Assembly: GCF_001427125.1 (NCBI RefSeq)
Contig: NZ_LMGK01000006.1
Location: forward strand, 97,375-161,374
Source of the DNA: Pseudomonas sp. Root562
GTDB lineage: Bacteria; Pseudomonadota; Gammaproteobacteria; Pseudomonadales; Pseudomonadaceae
Reading direction: 5' to 3'
Length of the DNA stretch: 64,000 nt
The notes under the pieces are model-generated. The model was given only the letters and a program-made list of their open reading frames with translations. It did no database searches and was not told where the DNA came from. A program made the position numbers and the translations under genes. Positions 1 to 12,100 of the stretch are shown here, piece after piece (positions within the stretch are counted from its first letter, which is position 1; the number at the start of each line of letters is the position of its first letter).

Positions 1-701
1 GCGGAGAGGTCGGCGTTGCTGCGTTCCAGTTCGAGCAGGCGGTTGCGCGGCACATAGCCTTCGGCCGCCAGCACGCGGGTGCCTTGCAGTTCCTGGTTGA
101 GGAAGTTGATCTGCGAGGCGCGGGCGCCATAGACCTGCTGCAGACCCTTGAGCTGGACTGCCGATGCCGCGAGGTTTTCCTGGAGGATGCTGATTTCGCC
201 AGCGAGGCCGGCGCGCCGTGTATCCAGCAAGCGCTGTTGCAAATTCATGGCGGCGACCAGACGGGGGTCATTGCCGAATCGCTTGAGCAATTCGGGATCG
301 AAGGTCACCACGTCGCGCCCGTCCCGTTCCGCTTCCAGGCGGTTTTCGACGGTCTTGCTGACGATGTACTGGGCGCTTACGGCACCCTGTTCGGCAACGG
401 CGCGCAGTGAGTCGAGGCGGACGACTTCCTGGCCTTGTTTCACGGCATCGCCTTCGCGGACAAAAATGGCTTCCACCGTGCCGCCGCTCAGATGTTGTAC
501 GGCTTTACGGTTGCTGGTGACTTTTACCGTGCCTGTCGCAACCACGCCGGCATCCAACGGCGCCAGCCAGGACCACAGGAGGAAACCGCCGAAGCCGGCC
601 AGCACCAGCCACATGCCCCGGCGCAGGGGTTTGCCGACGTCCAGATCGACCTCGTTTCTGGGGTCGGCGTGAATCAGGTCCGTGTGTGGGCTCATCTGCA
701 T
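1..701 (-). CDS. Type I secretion periplasmic adaptor, HlyD/PrtE family (partial)
   Basis: This is the N-terminal part of a membrane-fusion protein that would link the inner-membrane ABC exporter to a TolC-like outer-membrane channel. The gene runs off the left edge, so about 233 residues are visible. They show a short cytoplasmic tail, one membrane segment at about residues 30-48, and a biotinyl-lipoyl-like hairpin strand (VQHLSGGTVEAIFVREGDAV). A long Gln/Leu/Arg-rich coiled coil follows. The chosen ATG lies 7 bp after the stop of the exporter gene, preceded by a GGGAG ribosome site; an ATG two codons later is the alternative. It forms an operon with the exporter. The likely substrate is the divergent giant RTX peroxidase. 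The family is clear; the AprE/PrtE subgroup is inferred. Confidence 0.9.
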   Translation of the reverse strand, partial: MQMSPHTDLIHADPRNEVDLDVGKPLRRGMWLVLAGFGGFLLWSWLAPLDAGVVATGTVKVTSNRKAVQHLSGGTVEAIFVREGDAVKQGQEVVRLDSLRAVAEQGAVSAQYIVSKTVENRLEAERDGRDVVTFDPELLKRFGNDPRLVAAMNLQQRLLDTRRAGLAGEISILQENLAASAVQLKGLQQVYGARASQINFLNQELQGTRVLAAEGYVPRNRLLELERSNADLS

Positions 702-708
702 GATCGGG

Positions 709-2445
709 TCACTCCCGTGCTTTAACGGAGGCCAGCGGAGTCGATGCGCCTGCAGGCATCACACTGGCCTTGCGCAGCGCTGCGAATACTTCGTCCCGTG
801 TGCCCAGCATCTGCACGCCGCCATCGCGCAGCATCAGCACCTTATCGACGGCGCAGAGTACGTTCGGGCGGTGGGAAATCAGAATGACGGTGGCGCCACG
901 CTTCTTCAGCTGGCCCAAAGCATCAACCAGAGCCTTTTCACCGACGTCGTCGAGGTTGGCGTTCGGCTCGTCCAGCACAATCAGATTGGGCTCTCCGTAC
1001 AGCGCGCGGGCCAGGGCGATGCGCTGTTTCTGGCCGCCGGAAAGGGGGCTGCCATCGGTACCCAGGCGGGTCTCATAACCCTGCGCAAAACGCAGGATCA
1101 TCTCGTGCACCCCTGTCGTCCTCGCGGCCTGGATGACCGCGTCGCTGTCCACTTCACCAAAGCGCGCAATGTTTTCGGCGATGGTGCCTTCGAACAGTTC
1201 CACGTCCTGTGGCAGGTAGCCGAGCCAGGGTCCGAGTTCGCCTTTGTTCCAGGTGAATATGTCCGCGCCGTCAAGGCGCACTTTGCCGGCCTGTGTCGGC
1301 CAGACGCCGACCAGCAAGCGGGCGAGGGTGGATTTTCCCGAGGCGGATGGGCCGATAACCCCGAGGCTTTCGCCCGGCGAAAGGTTAAAACTTACCCCGC
1401 GCAAAATCGTGTTGCTGGTGCCGGGTGAGCCTGCATACACATTCTCCACCCCGAGCATGCCCAGCGGACGCTGCAGCGGCATGCTGGGTGGTCGGCGCGG
1501 AAAGTCTTCCAGCATCTCGTTGAGCCGGCTCCAGGCCGAGCGGCAACCGAGCAGTTGTTTCCATGACGCGATGACTTGTTCCACCGGGGCCAGTGCGCGG
1601 CCGGTGAGGATCGAGCACGCAATCATCATCCCGGGGGTAATCTTGCCTTCGATGGCCAGCAACGCACCTGCGCCGAGGATCAGTGACTGCAAGGTGATGC
1701 GCACGAAACGCCCGATGCTGCTGATCAGCGCGGCGCGATCGGAGGCCAGGGTCTGCATTTCCAGGATGCGCAAATGGCTTTGGTACCAGCGTTTGCCAAT
1801 CGACGGCAGCATGCCCATGGCCTCGATGACTTCAGCGTTACGCAGGTTGTTGTTGGCGTAGCAGGCGGAAGAGAGGGCGGCATGATTGGCTTCGGCCAGG
1901 GGTTTCTGCGTGGCCTTTTCGGTGAGATAGGCCAGGCCCACCAGAATCAGTGATCCGATCAGGGTGACCAGTCCAAGCAGTGGGTGGATCAGGTAGGCAA
2001 CCAGCAAATAGATCGGCGTCCACGGTGCATCGAAGAAAGCGAACAGGGCATTGCCGGTGATGAACTGTCGAACCTGTGAGAGATCTTGCAGGGCCTGGGC
2101 TGGATTGCCTCCGGCGCGATTCAGATTACGCTCGAATGCGGCGGTGAAAACGCGTCGGTTGAGGTCCATGTCCAGGCAATTGCCGACCCGGATCAGCACT
2201 CGGGTGCGGACCAGTTCCAGCGTGGACATCAGCAGGAACAGCCCGATCACCAGTAACGTCAACATCGTCAAAGTGGTGACGTTTCGACTGACCAGTGCCC
2301 GATCATAGACCTGGAGCATGTACACGGCTGGCGTCAACATCATGACGTTTATCACGCCGCTGAACGCGGCCAGCGAATAAAAACTGCGGCGCAGGCGAAA
2401 AATCGCGGCGGCAAGTTCGGAGCGGACGTTCGACTGCTTCTGCAT
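709..2445 (-). CDS. Type I secretion ABC transporter (permease-ATPase fusion), PrtD/AprD-like
   Basis: This 578-residue inner-membrane exporter has its transmembrane domain in residues about 20-300 and its nucleotide-binding domain after about 330. Walker A is GPSASGKST at 365-373, the ABC signature LSGGQKQR at 468-475, Walker B LIVLDEP at 488-494, and the switch histidine lies in ISHRP near 525. Length and order match PrtD/AprD exporters, which lack the N-terminal C39-like domain of HlyB. It would use ATP to export an unfolded RTX protein recognised by a C-terminal signal. It is the first gene of a minus-strand operon with the adaptor. It is divergent from the giant RTX peroxidase gene across a 694-bp gap, which suggests a dedicated secretion system. 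The TolC-like partner is not in the window. Confidence 0.95.
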   Translation of the reverse strand: MQKQSNVRSELAAAIFRLRRSFYSLAAFSGVINVMMLTPAVYMLQVYDRALVSRNVTTLTMLTLLVIGLFLLMSTLELVRTRVLIRVGNCLDMDLNRRVFTAAFERNLNRAGGNPAQALQDLSQVRQFITGNALFAFFDAPWTPIYLLVAYLIHPLLGLVTLIGSLILVGLAYLTEKATQKPLAEANHAALSSACYANNNLRNAEVIEAMGMLPSIGKRWYQSHLRILEMQTLASDRAALISSIGRFVRITLQSLILGAGALLAIEGKITPGMMIACSILTGRALAPVEQVIASWKQLLGCRSAWSRLNEMLEDFPRRPPSMPLQRPLGMLGVENVYAGSPGTSNTILRGVSFNLSPGESLGVIGPSASGKSTLARLLVGVWPTQAGKVRLDGADIFTWNKGELGPWLGYLPQDVELFEGTIAENIARFGEVDSDAVIQAARTTGVHEMILRFAQGYETRLGTDGSPLSGGQKQRIALARALYGEPNLIVLDEPNANLDDVGEKALVDALGQLKKRGATVILISHRPNVLCAVDKVLMLRDGGVQMLGTRDEVFAALRKASVMPAGASTPLASVKARE

Positions 2446-2703
2446 GTTGATAATCCCTCTCCGAAATCCGGTTTGCGATGAGGCAAGGCAGCTTGTGCAA
2501 GTGTTGTGCCGGCCCCTAGATGTAGGGGCATGGTCGGCTCATCGACGCAAGTTGTAGCGCTCTCGAAAAAGTTCAAAAAATATTTTCCTTCTGCCTTGGA
2601 GCGTAGGTGGCGTTTGTTTCTCTAGCGATACAGTTTTAAATAACATTTCGCTCTACAGATAATCTTGAATTTCTATATATCCTTTAAGAACAATTAGTTG
2701 AGT

Positions 2704-2717
2704 ACCCAAATTTGGGT
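2704..2717. promoter_or_regulatory. 14-bp perfect palindrome (candidate operator)
   Basis: ACCCAAATTTGGGT is a perfect palindrome in the AT-rich divergent region. It lies 36 bp upstream of a -35-like TTGACA. A dimeric regulator could bind it. GATC and seven T follow, so a weak terminator is the alternative. The cognate factor is unknown. Confidence 0.4.
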
Positions 2718-2739
2718 GATCTTTTTTTGTGCCGAAATA

Positions 2740-2768
2740 TTGACAGCTAGTTGCTATGGAACTTTAGT
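2740..2768 (+). promoter_or_regulatory. Candidate sigma70 promoter for the RTX peroxidase gene
   Basis: A perfect -35 TTGACA (2740-2745) is followed after 17 bp by TTTAGT (2763-2768), a 4/6 match to the -10 box. A long 5' leader of about 360 nt to the start at 3140 would result. Assigned from sequence only. Confidence 0.4.
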
Positions 2769-3139
2769 CATGGTTGGGGAGACGCCCTCCTGAAGCCTGC
2801 CATCGCTTTGGCAACGCAGGCCACGGTGTTTCTTGAAGGAGCACAGCATGTCGAGCATCTCGTTCTACCTCGCAGTCACGGAGCTACTCCGGAAGTTCGC
2901 TTCGACTTCCAGATTCCATGGGCCACCAACGGCTCGGAATCGCTCTGGCTGATTACTCAGCGAGCAATTGAAAACGCGAATTCCAGGCGCGCATTCACCG
3001 GCGCAGAGAACGGCTTTGCCTGTTCCATGCCTGCTCTCGCCAAACACTGAAACAAAGAACTGCGCAAGCCAGCACGTGACTTGGCGCGGGCGGATTTCTT
3101 CGTCCCGAGCCTTTCCCATATAGATCGAGGGCAATCGAA

Positions 3140-6100
3140 ATGGCCAATTTCAACAAGTCGGATCTGGAGTTCATCCTCAAGCAAATCTTCATCGCGGAAG
3201 CGCATGCGGCCGGCACCAGCCTCAGTGATTTGCTACCCAACAGTCAGGTGCCTTTCGGCCTGCGTACCGTCGATGGCAGCTACAACAACCTGGTCGCCGG
3301 GCAAACCGAATTTGGCGCTGCGGACAACTCCTTCCTGCGTCTACTGGACGCCTCCTACAGAGCGGCTTATGCCGGGACCGGGACGGTAGTTGACGCGCAG
3401 CCACGGATTATCAGTAACCTGATCAACGACCAGACCGCCAACAACCCGGCCGCCGTTGCAGCCAACGGTGGCGCCGACCCGGTGATCAGTCCCGGGCTGG
3501 ACGGCGTGTTCGGTACCGACGACGACAAAGAAGTGTTCTTCATTCCCAACGAGTCGCCGGACGTCGGCCTGACCGCCGGCTTCAACTCGTGGATGACCTT
3601 TTTCGGCCAGTTCTTCGACCACGGCCTGGACCTGGTTACAAAGAGCAGTACCGACATCGTTTTTATCCCGCTGCAGCCCGATGATCCATTGTATGTACCG
3701 GGCGGCCCAACCAACTTCATGGTGTTGTCACGTGCCGTGCGTACCGCCGGCGTGGACGGTGTCGTCGGCACGGCCGATGATGGGCAGCCCAACACCACCT
3801 CGCCGTTCGTTGATCAGAGCCAGACGTACAGCTCGCACCCGTCGCATCAGGTGTTTCTGCGTGAATACATGCTCAATGCGGCTGGCGAGCCGGTTGCCAC
3901 GGGGCGCTTGATTACCAACCGCGATCTCGGCGCCGATGGCAAGTTCGGCACGGCCGATGATGGCGACGGCGCGAGTGGTGGCATGGCGACCTGGGCAGTG
4001 GTCAAAGCCCAGGCCCGTGACATTCTCGGCATTAACCTCACCGATGCTGATGTGCACAGCGTGCCGCTGCTGGCGACCGATGCATATGGCAATTTCATTC
4101 GCGGGCCGAGCGGCATGCCGCAGGTGGTGATGCGCGTCAGTAACGGTGCCGACGGTATCGCCGGAACAGCTGATGACGTTACTCAACTGGTCGAAGGCAA
4201 CCGGGATGCGCCGATCAGTCTGGCCAGCGCCGTGAGCACCGGGCATGCCTTCCTCGACGACATCGCCCACAATGCCGCGCCGGTCGTGGTCGGTGGGAAT
4301 TTGCAGGCGGACGGCGACACCGATGTCGGCAATGCGCAGCCCGCTGGCCCCGGTGGCAACAACCTGACCTATGACAACGAATTGCTCGATGCCCACTACA
4401 TTGCCGGCGATGGCCGGGTCAACGAGAACATCGGCCTGACGGCTGTACACCATGTGTTCCACTCGGAACACAACCGCCTGGTCGAGCAATCCAAGCAAAC
4501 CATATTGGCCGCGGGCGATCTGGCGTTCCTCAATGAGTGGTTGGTGGATGACGTCGCCGCGATGCCGGCTTCGCTTGCCGAAATCGCAGCGTTGGTGTGG
4601 GACGGCGAGCGCCTGTTCCAGGCCGCCAAGTTCGGCACCGAGATGCAGTACCAGCACTTGGTTTTCGAAGAGTTTGCGCGGACCGTCCAGCCGCAGATCG
4701 ATGAATTCCTCGCACCCAACGGCTATGACACCTCGATCAATCCGGCCATCCTCGCCGAGTTCGCCCACGTGGTGTACCGCTTTGGTCACTCGATGTTGAC
4801 TGAAACGGTCGATCGCTTCGACCCAGAGTTCAATCCGCTGCTCACTGACCCTGACAACCCGGACTCGCAAATGGGCCTGATCGCGGCCTTCCTCAACCCG
4901 CTCGCCTTCGCGGGCAGTGGCGCGACGGCGGACGAAGCGGCAGGCGCGATCATTCGCGGTGTGACCCGCCAACTGGGCAACGAAATCGACGAATTCGTCA
5001 CCGAAGCCTTGCGCAACAACCTGCTGGGGCTGCCGCTCGATTTGCCGGCCCTGAACCTGGCGCGCGGTCGCGACACAGGCATTCCGACGTTGAACGAGGC
5101 GCGGCGTGAATTCTACGAAATGACGGGCGACAGCCAGCTCAAGCCGTACATCAGCTGGGCGGATCTGGCCAATAACCTCAAGCACCCTGAATCGTTGGTC
5201 AATTTCATCGCAGCCTTCGGCACCCACGGGGCCTTGACGGCGGCCGATGTCGATACGCTGGTCGAGATGCGTGCGATTGCCGCGGCCCTGGTGTTTGGCG
5301 GCAGCGCGGTCATCAACGCCGGTACTGCCGATGAGCGTACCTTTACCGCCACTGAAGCGGATCGTCTGGACTTTCTCAACAGTTCGGGCATCTACGCCAT
5401 GGTCAACGGTGTGACCACCACCGGTGTCGACGACATCGACTTCTGGGTCGGTGGCCTCGCCGAGCAGAAGATGCCGTTTGGCGGGATGCTCGGCTCTACC
5501 TTCAACTTCGTGTTTGAAACCCAGATGGAGGCGTTGCAGAACGGCGACCGGTTCTACTATCTGTCGCGCGTTGCAGGCCTGAACTTCGGCACCGAATTGG
5601 AGAACAACTCCTTTGCCAAGTTGATCATGCTCAACAGCGATGTTACCCATCTGTCGAACACCGTGTTCCTGACGCCAACGTTCACCCTCGAAGTGAATCA
5701 GGCCAATCAGTTCACTGGCCTGGGTGCGGACGGCCAAGCCGACCCGACGGGCGGCCTGATGATCAACGGCGTGGAAATCGTCAAGCTGGTGGTTCGCGAC
5801 AACCCCGACACGCAGGGGGCAGACAGCAATTTCCTGCAGTACAACGGTGCGGACCATGTGGTATTGGGAGGCACCGCCGGCGATGACATCATCATTTCCA
5901 GTGAAGGCGATGACACGCTTTACGGTGACGGCGGCAACGACCGCCTGGAAGGCGGCGCCGGCAACGACGCGGTCCTGGGCGGCGCCGGTGATGACATCAT
6001 CACCGATTCGTTCGGTGACAACCGTCTGGAAGGCAACGCCGGTAACGACGTGATCATCGCCGGCAGCATGCTGGCCGGGGGCAACCTGATCCTGGGTGGC

Positions 6101-9100
6101 GATGGTCAGGACTTCATCGTCACCACCGAAGACATCAGCACCACCTTCGGCGGCCAGGGCGACGACTTCATCCTTGGTGCCAAGACCAACTTGCCACCGA
6201 CCGGCAACGAAGGTGACGACTGGATCGAGAAGGGCACCCAGGACGGTGCACCTGGCGATAACGCCTCGCCGTTGGCCAACGATGATGTGATCGGCAACGA
6301 CATCTTTATCGGTGGCGCTGGCTTCGACGAAATGATCGGCGAGGGTGGCGATGACATCTTCGTCGGCAGCGATGCCCAGGACAATATGGACGGTATGTCG
6401 GGCTTCGACTGGGTGACCCATAAGAATGACAAGATCGGCGTGACCGTCGACCTGACCATGGCCGCGCTGGCGCAGCCACACGGTAACGCGCCAAATCAAA
6501 ACAACGGGCCGTTCAACCCGGTCGGCGCATCGCCGGCCTCGATCCTCGACCGGTTTGCCGAGGTCGAAGGCTTGTCCGGTTCGAAATTCGGCGATGTGCT
6601 CAAGGGCGATAATGTTGATGCGGTCACCATCGTTGACCACGGTGGTACGACGGGCAGTGCGCTGACCAATGTGGCGTTGATCCGCGGGCTGGAGCAGTTC
6701 CTGGCCGACGCCGGTTTGCCGACCACCGGCTTTGCCACGGGCAATATCATCCTGGGTGGCGATGGCAGCGACCTGATCGAGGGTCGTGGTGGTGATGACC
6801 TGCTCGACGGCGACAAATGGCTTAACGTCAGGATTGCGGTTTATGCCCCTGACGACACCAACCATAGCGGCCCTGAGATCGCCTCCTTCGACAGCATGGT
6901 CGAGATGATCCCGTTCATGATGGACGGTACCTATAACCCGGGTCAGCTCAAGGCCGTGCGGGAAATCCTGCCCGGTACCTCGACAGGCGGAGCCGCCTAC
7001 GACACCGCGATTTTCTCCGGGCAGCAGTCCGAGTATGTGGTGACGCGCGACACCCGCGGTACGCTCAATACAGCGGACGATGTCTGGACGGTGGCCGATA
7101 CCGTAGCAGGGCGCGACGGCACCGATACCCTCCTGCATATCGAACGCCTGCAGTTCTCCGATACCCAGCAAGTGCTGCTGCCGGGGCTCAATGCGCAACC
7201 GGTTGGCAGACCGAACATCGCCGACGCAAACGGCGGGGCGATCACGGTGGGCGACGTGCTGACGGTCAGCGTGGCCGGGGTGAGCGACGCCGACAATATT
7301 GGTGGCAGCCTCAACAACTCCTCGGTGTCCTACTACTGGCAATTCGAGGCGGATCCAGGCAGCGGCGTTTTCGAAGACATCATCTTGTTGCCGGCCGGCG
7401 ACCTGGCGTTCCAGAGTGCCGACGGCACCACGTTCAAGGTCTCGCCCGACCTTGCCGGGTTATCGCTGCGGGTCAAGGCAATCTACCAAGATGGGCATGG
7501 CACTACTGAAGTGGTGTTCTCGCAGCCGACGGCCGTGGTCGTTCCCGGCGCGCCGGTCGTACCGACGTCGCCGACACCCGTGGCCGATGCCACGGCCGGT
7601 GGCGAGGGCCTTCACATGGTCCGCTCCGACCTCAACTTCATCCTCGATCAGATCAAGATTGCCGAGGCTGACGCGGCCGGCCAGGACATGCTCTCGCTGA
7701 TCCCGAACATCCGCGCGCCGTTGGGCCTGCGTGCGGTCGATGGGTCGAACAACAACCTGCTGAACCTGAACGGCAACAACCACACCGAGTACGGTGCTGC
7801 CGATAACCTCTTCCCGCGGCTGAGCGACCCGGTCTTCAATCCGGCAGAAGGTGTACCTGCCGGTTTCTTTGGTCCCGGCTCGCCAGCCATTCCGGGTTCG
7901 TCTTATCAGCAAACCAGCGGCTTTGTGTTTGACTCGCAGCCGCGCACCATCAGTAACCTGATCGTCGACCAGACATCGAACAACCCGGCGGCCTATGCCA
8001 CGGCTTATGACCCTGGGGCCAACGGTCATCTCGACTTTGGCGTAACCGGTAGCGGTAACGACGACGTGCTCAAGGAGGGGGTACGGATCGTCGCCAGCCC
8101 TGGCATGGATGGCCAGTTCGGTACCGGCGACGACCACGATGTGTACCTGTTCGAGAACACCGCGGCGGATGCCGGATTGTCCGCGCCGTTCAATGCCTGG
8201 ATGACCTTCTTCGGGCAGTTCTTCGACCATGGCCTGGACCTGTTGACCAAAGGCGGTTCAGGCACTGTGTTCATCCCGCTGCAACCGGACGACCCGCTGT
8301 ATGTACCGGGCGGCAACACCAATTTCATGGTGTTGACCCGCGCGACCAACCAGCCAGGGGCGGACGGCGTGCTGGGCACGGCCGACGATGTCCGTGAACA
8401 CACCAACACCACCACGCCGTTCGTGGACCAGAACCAGACCTACAGCTCGCATCCCTCGCACCAGGTATTCCTGCGCGGATACGTGATGACAGAGGATGGC
8501 CCCAAAGCGACCGGCAATCTCATCACCAACCGTGACCTTGGGCCGGACGGCAAGTTTGGTACCGCAGACGACAGCGAAATCGGTGGCATGGCGACCTGGA
8601 AAGTGGTCAAGGCGCAGGCACGTGATGTGCTGGGTATCGATCTCACCGACGCCGATATCGACAGCAGTCCGCTGCTGGCGACGGACGCCTATGGCAACTT
8701 CATCAAGGGGCCGAACGGCTTCCCGCAAATTGTCGTTCGGCTTAACAATGGGCTGGACGGTATTGCCGGCAACGCCGATGACGTCACGACCCTCGTCGAA
8801 GGCAATCCGGCCAACCCGATAAGCCTGGTGAACGCGGTACGCACGGGCCATGCCTTCCTCAACGACATCGCCCATAACGCTGTGCCGGTTGTCGTCGGCG
8901 GGGTTTTGCAGGCGGATGGCGATGTCGATGTCGGCAATGCGCAGCCCGTTGGCCCGGGCGGCAACAACCTGACCTACGACAACGAACTGCTTGACGCTCA
9001 CTACATCGCCGGTGATGGCCGGGTCAACGAGAACATCGGCCTGACCGCAGTGCATGCGATCTTCCACGCCGAGCACAATCGATTGGTTGCGCAGACCAAG

Positions 9101-12100
9101 GACACCGTGCTCGATTCCAATGACGTGGCCTTCCTCAACGAGTGGCTGCTCTCGCCGGTTGCTGCCTTGCCGGTCAACCAGGCCGAGATCGATGCGCTGG
9201 TGTGGAATGGCGAGCGCCTGTTCCAGGCGGCCAAGTTCGGCACCGAGATGCAGTATCAGCACCTGGTGTTCGAGGAGTTTGCGCGGACCATCCAGCCTCG
9301 CGTTGACCTGTTCTTCGCACCGACCCAGGTCTATGACGTCGACCTTGATGCCTCGATCGTCGCCGAGTTTGCCCACACCGTGTACCGGTTTGGCCACTCG
9401 ATGCTGACCGAGACTGTCGATCGCTACGACGTCAATTTTGACGTGATTGGCGATCCGAGCAGCGCTGATCCCGATCAGCAACTGGGCTTGATCGCGGCGT
9501 TCCTCAACCCGTTGGCCTATGCCGCCAGTGGCGTGACGCCGGAGGATGCGACCAGTGCGATCGTGCGCGGGGTAACCCGGCAAGCCGGTAACGAAATCGA
9601 CGAGTTCGTCACCGAGGCGCTGCGCAACAACCTGCTGGGCCTGCCTCTTGACCTGCCGGCGATCAACATCGCCCGTGGTCGCGACGTGGGGATTCCCTCG
9701 CTCAATGCGATTCGCCGCGACATCTACAACCAGACCGGAGATACCCAACTCAAGCCGTACAGCAGCTGGGTCGACCTGGTGCAGCACCTCAAGCATCCGG
9801 AGTCGTTGATCAACTTCATCGCGGCTTATGGTACGCACAGCACGATCACGGGGGCGACTACGCTCGAAGGCAAGCGTGCCGCGGCGATGTTGTTGGTGTT
9901 CGGCGATGGCGGGATCAACGAGCCATCCGATCGCCTGGACTTCCTCAACGGCACCGGTACCTGGGCCAACGTAACGCGGGCGGGCAAAGACGGGGTTCTG
10001 GGGACTGCCGACGATCTGAAGGGTGTGACGATCACAGGGGTCGACGCCATCGATCTATGGATTGGTGGCCTGGCCGAAGAGAAAACGCCGTTTGGCGGCA
10101 TGCTCGGCTCGACCTTCAACTTTGTGTTCGAAAATCAAATGGAGAAACTGCAGGACGGCGACCGCTTCTACTACCTGGAGCGCACCTCTGGCCTGTCGAT
10201 GAATGCCGAGCTGGAAAGCAACTCGTTCGCCAAGCTGATCATGGCCAACACCTCGGCCACGCACTTGCCGGGCCTGGTGTTTTCGGACCCGGGCTTCTAT
10301 CTGGAGAGGGATCAGTCCAAGCAGTACAACGATGGCTTGGGCAATGCCGACCCGCTGGACGAGAACGGCCAGCAGGTGGTGTTCCGCGACAACCCGCTGA
10401 CTGCCGGACCGGACACCAACTACATCAAGTACACCGGTGACCAACACATCGTGCTGGGCGGTACCAACGATGCAGACATCCTCATCGCGAGTGAAGGCGA
10501 TGACACCGTCTGGGGTGACGGCGGCAACGACCGCATCGAGGGCGGTGACGGCAACGACCAGCTGCGCGGTGGTGCCGGTGACGACATCATCAGCGATATG
10601 GGCGGCGACGATAACATCCAGGGTGGCGACGGCAACGACGTGCTGCACGGTGGTAACGGCATCAACCTGATCATCGGCGGGTTCGGCAATGACTTCATCG
10701 TGACCGGTGAGGACGCCTCCGAGGCCATTGGTGGACAGGGCAATGACTTTATCCTGGGCAGCAAGGCCAACGAACAGGACATGGGTAACGAAGGCGACGA
10801 CTGGATCGAGAAGGGCACCTCCGACGGTGCGCCTGGCGACAACTTCGATCCGCTGGGCAACGACCCGGTCATCGGCAACGATGTCTTCATCGGTGGCAAC
10901 GAGAACGACAAGTTCAACGGTGAAGGCGGCGACGACATCATGGTCGGCAGTCTCGGCTTTGGTGACCGCTATATCGGTGGCTCGGGCTTTGACTGGGCAA
11001 CCTTCAAGGGGCTCGCCCAGGGCGTGAGCATCGATTACAGCGACCGCTTTTTCGATGTGCCGCCGGTTCCGGGCTCGGGTGCTTCGGCACTGGTGCGTTT
11101 CGACATCATGGAAGGTCTTTCGGGTTCATCGCACGGTGACTTCCTGCGCGGCGACAATCAAGATGCCGCATCGTTACCGGGTGCAGGTGCAACCGGCAGT
11201 GTGCTGACCAACATCAACCTGATCGACGGCCTGGCGGATGTGCTGCCGGCCGGAGCGACGTTCTTCGATGGCGGCAACATCATCCTCGGTGGCAGCGGCA
11301 GCGACCTTATCGAAGGTCGCGGTGGCGACGACATCATCGACGGTGACAAGTGGCTCAACGTACGCATCAGCGTCCGGGCAAATGCCGATGGTACCGGACC
11401 GGAAATCGCTACCTTCGACAGCATGGAGCCACTGGTTCCGTTCATGCTCAACGGTACGTACAACCCGGGTCAGTTGATCATCAAGCGGGAGATTCTGACG
11501 GGCGATGACAGCTTCGACACTGCGGTGTTCTCCGGTAATTCGACGGAATACATCGTTTCTGTCGAGGGCAACACAGTCATCGTGACGGATCTGGTGGCGG
11601 GGCGTGATGGTGTCGATCGCTTGACGGGCATCGAGCGTCTGCAATTCTCTGACCTGGCGCAGTCATCCGGCGTTGGTACTGCCTTGAACGAGGGGCCATC
11701 GGGTCATCTGGCGATTCTCGATGATGCTACCGGTCTGCGTGACGACACGCCTGTGGCCGGCCAGTTGCTGCGCGTCAGCGGTCGTGCCGTACACGATGCG
11801 GACAACGTAAGCGGCGCCAATCCGACCGGTACGTTGTCCGGAGCGGTGGCTTACTACTGGCAGGTGGAAAACATTCCAGGCACGGGGATCTATGAGGACA
11901 TCACCGTTGTTGCCGCCGGCGAAGCCTCGCGGGCGACCGGGACCACCTACCGGGTGACGGACGATGTGGCGGGTCTGAACATTCGCGTTCGGGCGGTGTA
12001 TCAGGATGCCAAGGGCACGCTGGAAATCGTCGACTCGTCGGCGAACAGCGCACCCACCGCGGGGCCGACGGTCACCGGGCTTTTGGTGGAGGACCAAGTG

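Larger units (their letters stand above)
2446..3139. promoter_or_regulatory. Long divergent intergenic region between the T1SS operon and the RTX peroxidase gene
   Basis: This 694-bp stretch contains no convincing gene. About 2570-2760 is clearly AT-rich against its surroundings, as expected for a promoter or an H-NS/MvaT-type silencing site. It holds a 14-bp perfect palindrome and a sigma70-like promoter, listed separately. A 34-codon open frame starts at 2848 behind a good AAGGAG ribosome site, but it has no recognisable product. Confidence 0.6.

Noticed and set aside
2848..2952. Short frame of 34 codons behind a good AAGGAG in the divergent region
   Set aside because: No recognisable product and no conservation information; not strong enough to call a leader peptide.
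3728..7342. Very long open frame (1204 codons) on the minus strand, inside the RTX peroxidase gene
   Set aside because: It is antisense to a clear domain-bearing gene with strong GC bias; it shows no protein-family features and no ribosome site.
8258..9838. 526-codon minus-strand frame in the second peroxidase domain
   Set aside because: Mirror image of the previous case, repeating the same antisense composition because the domain is duplicated.
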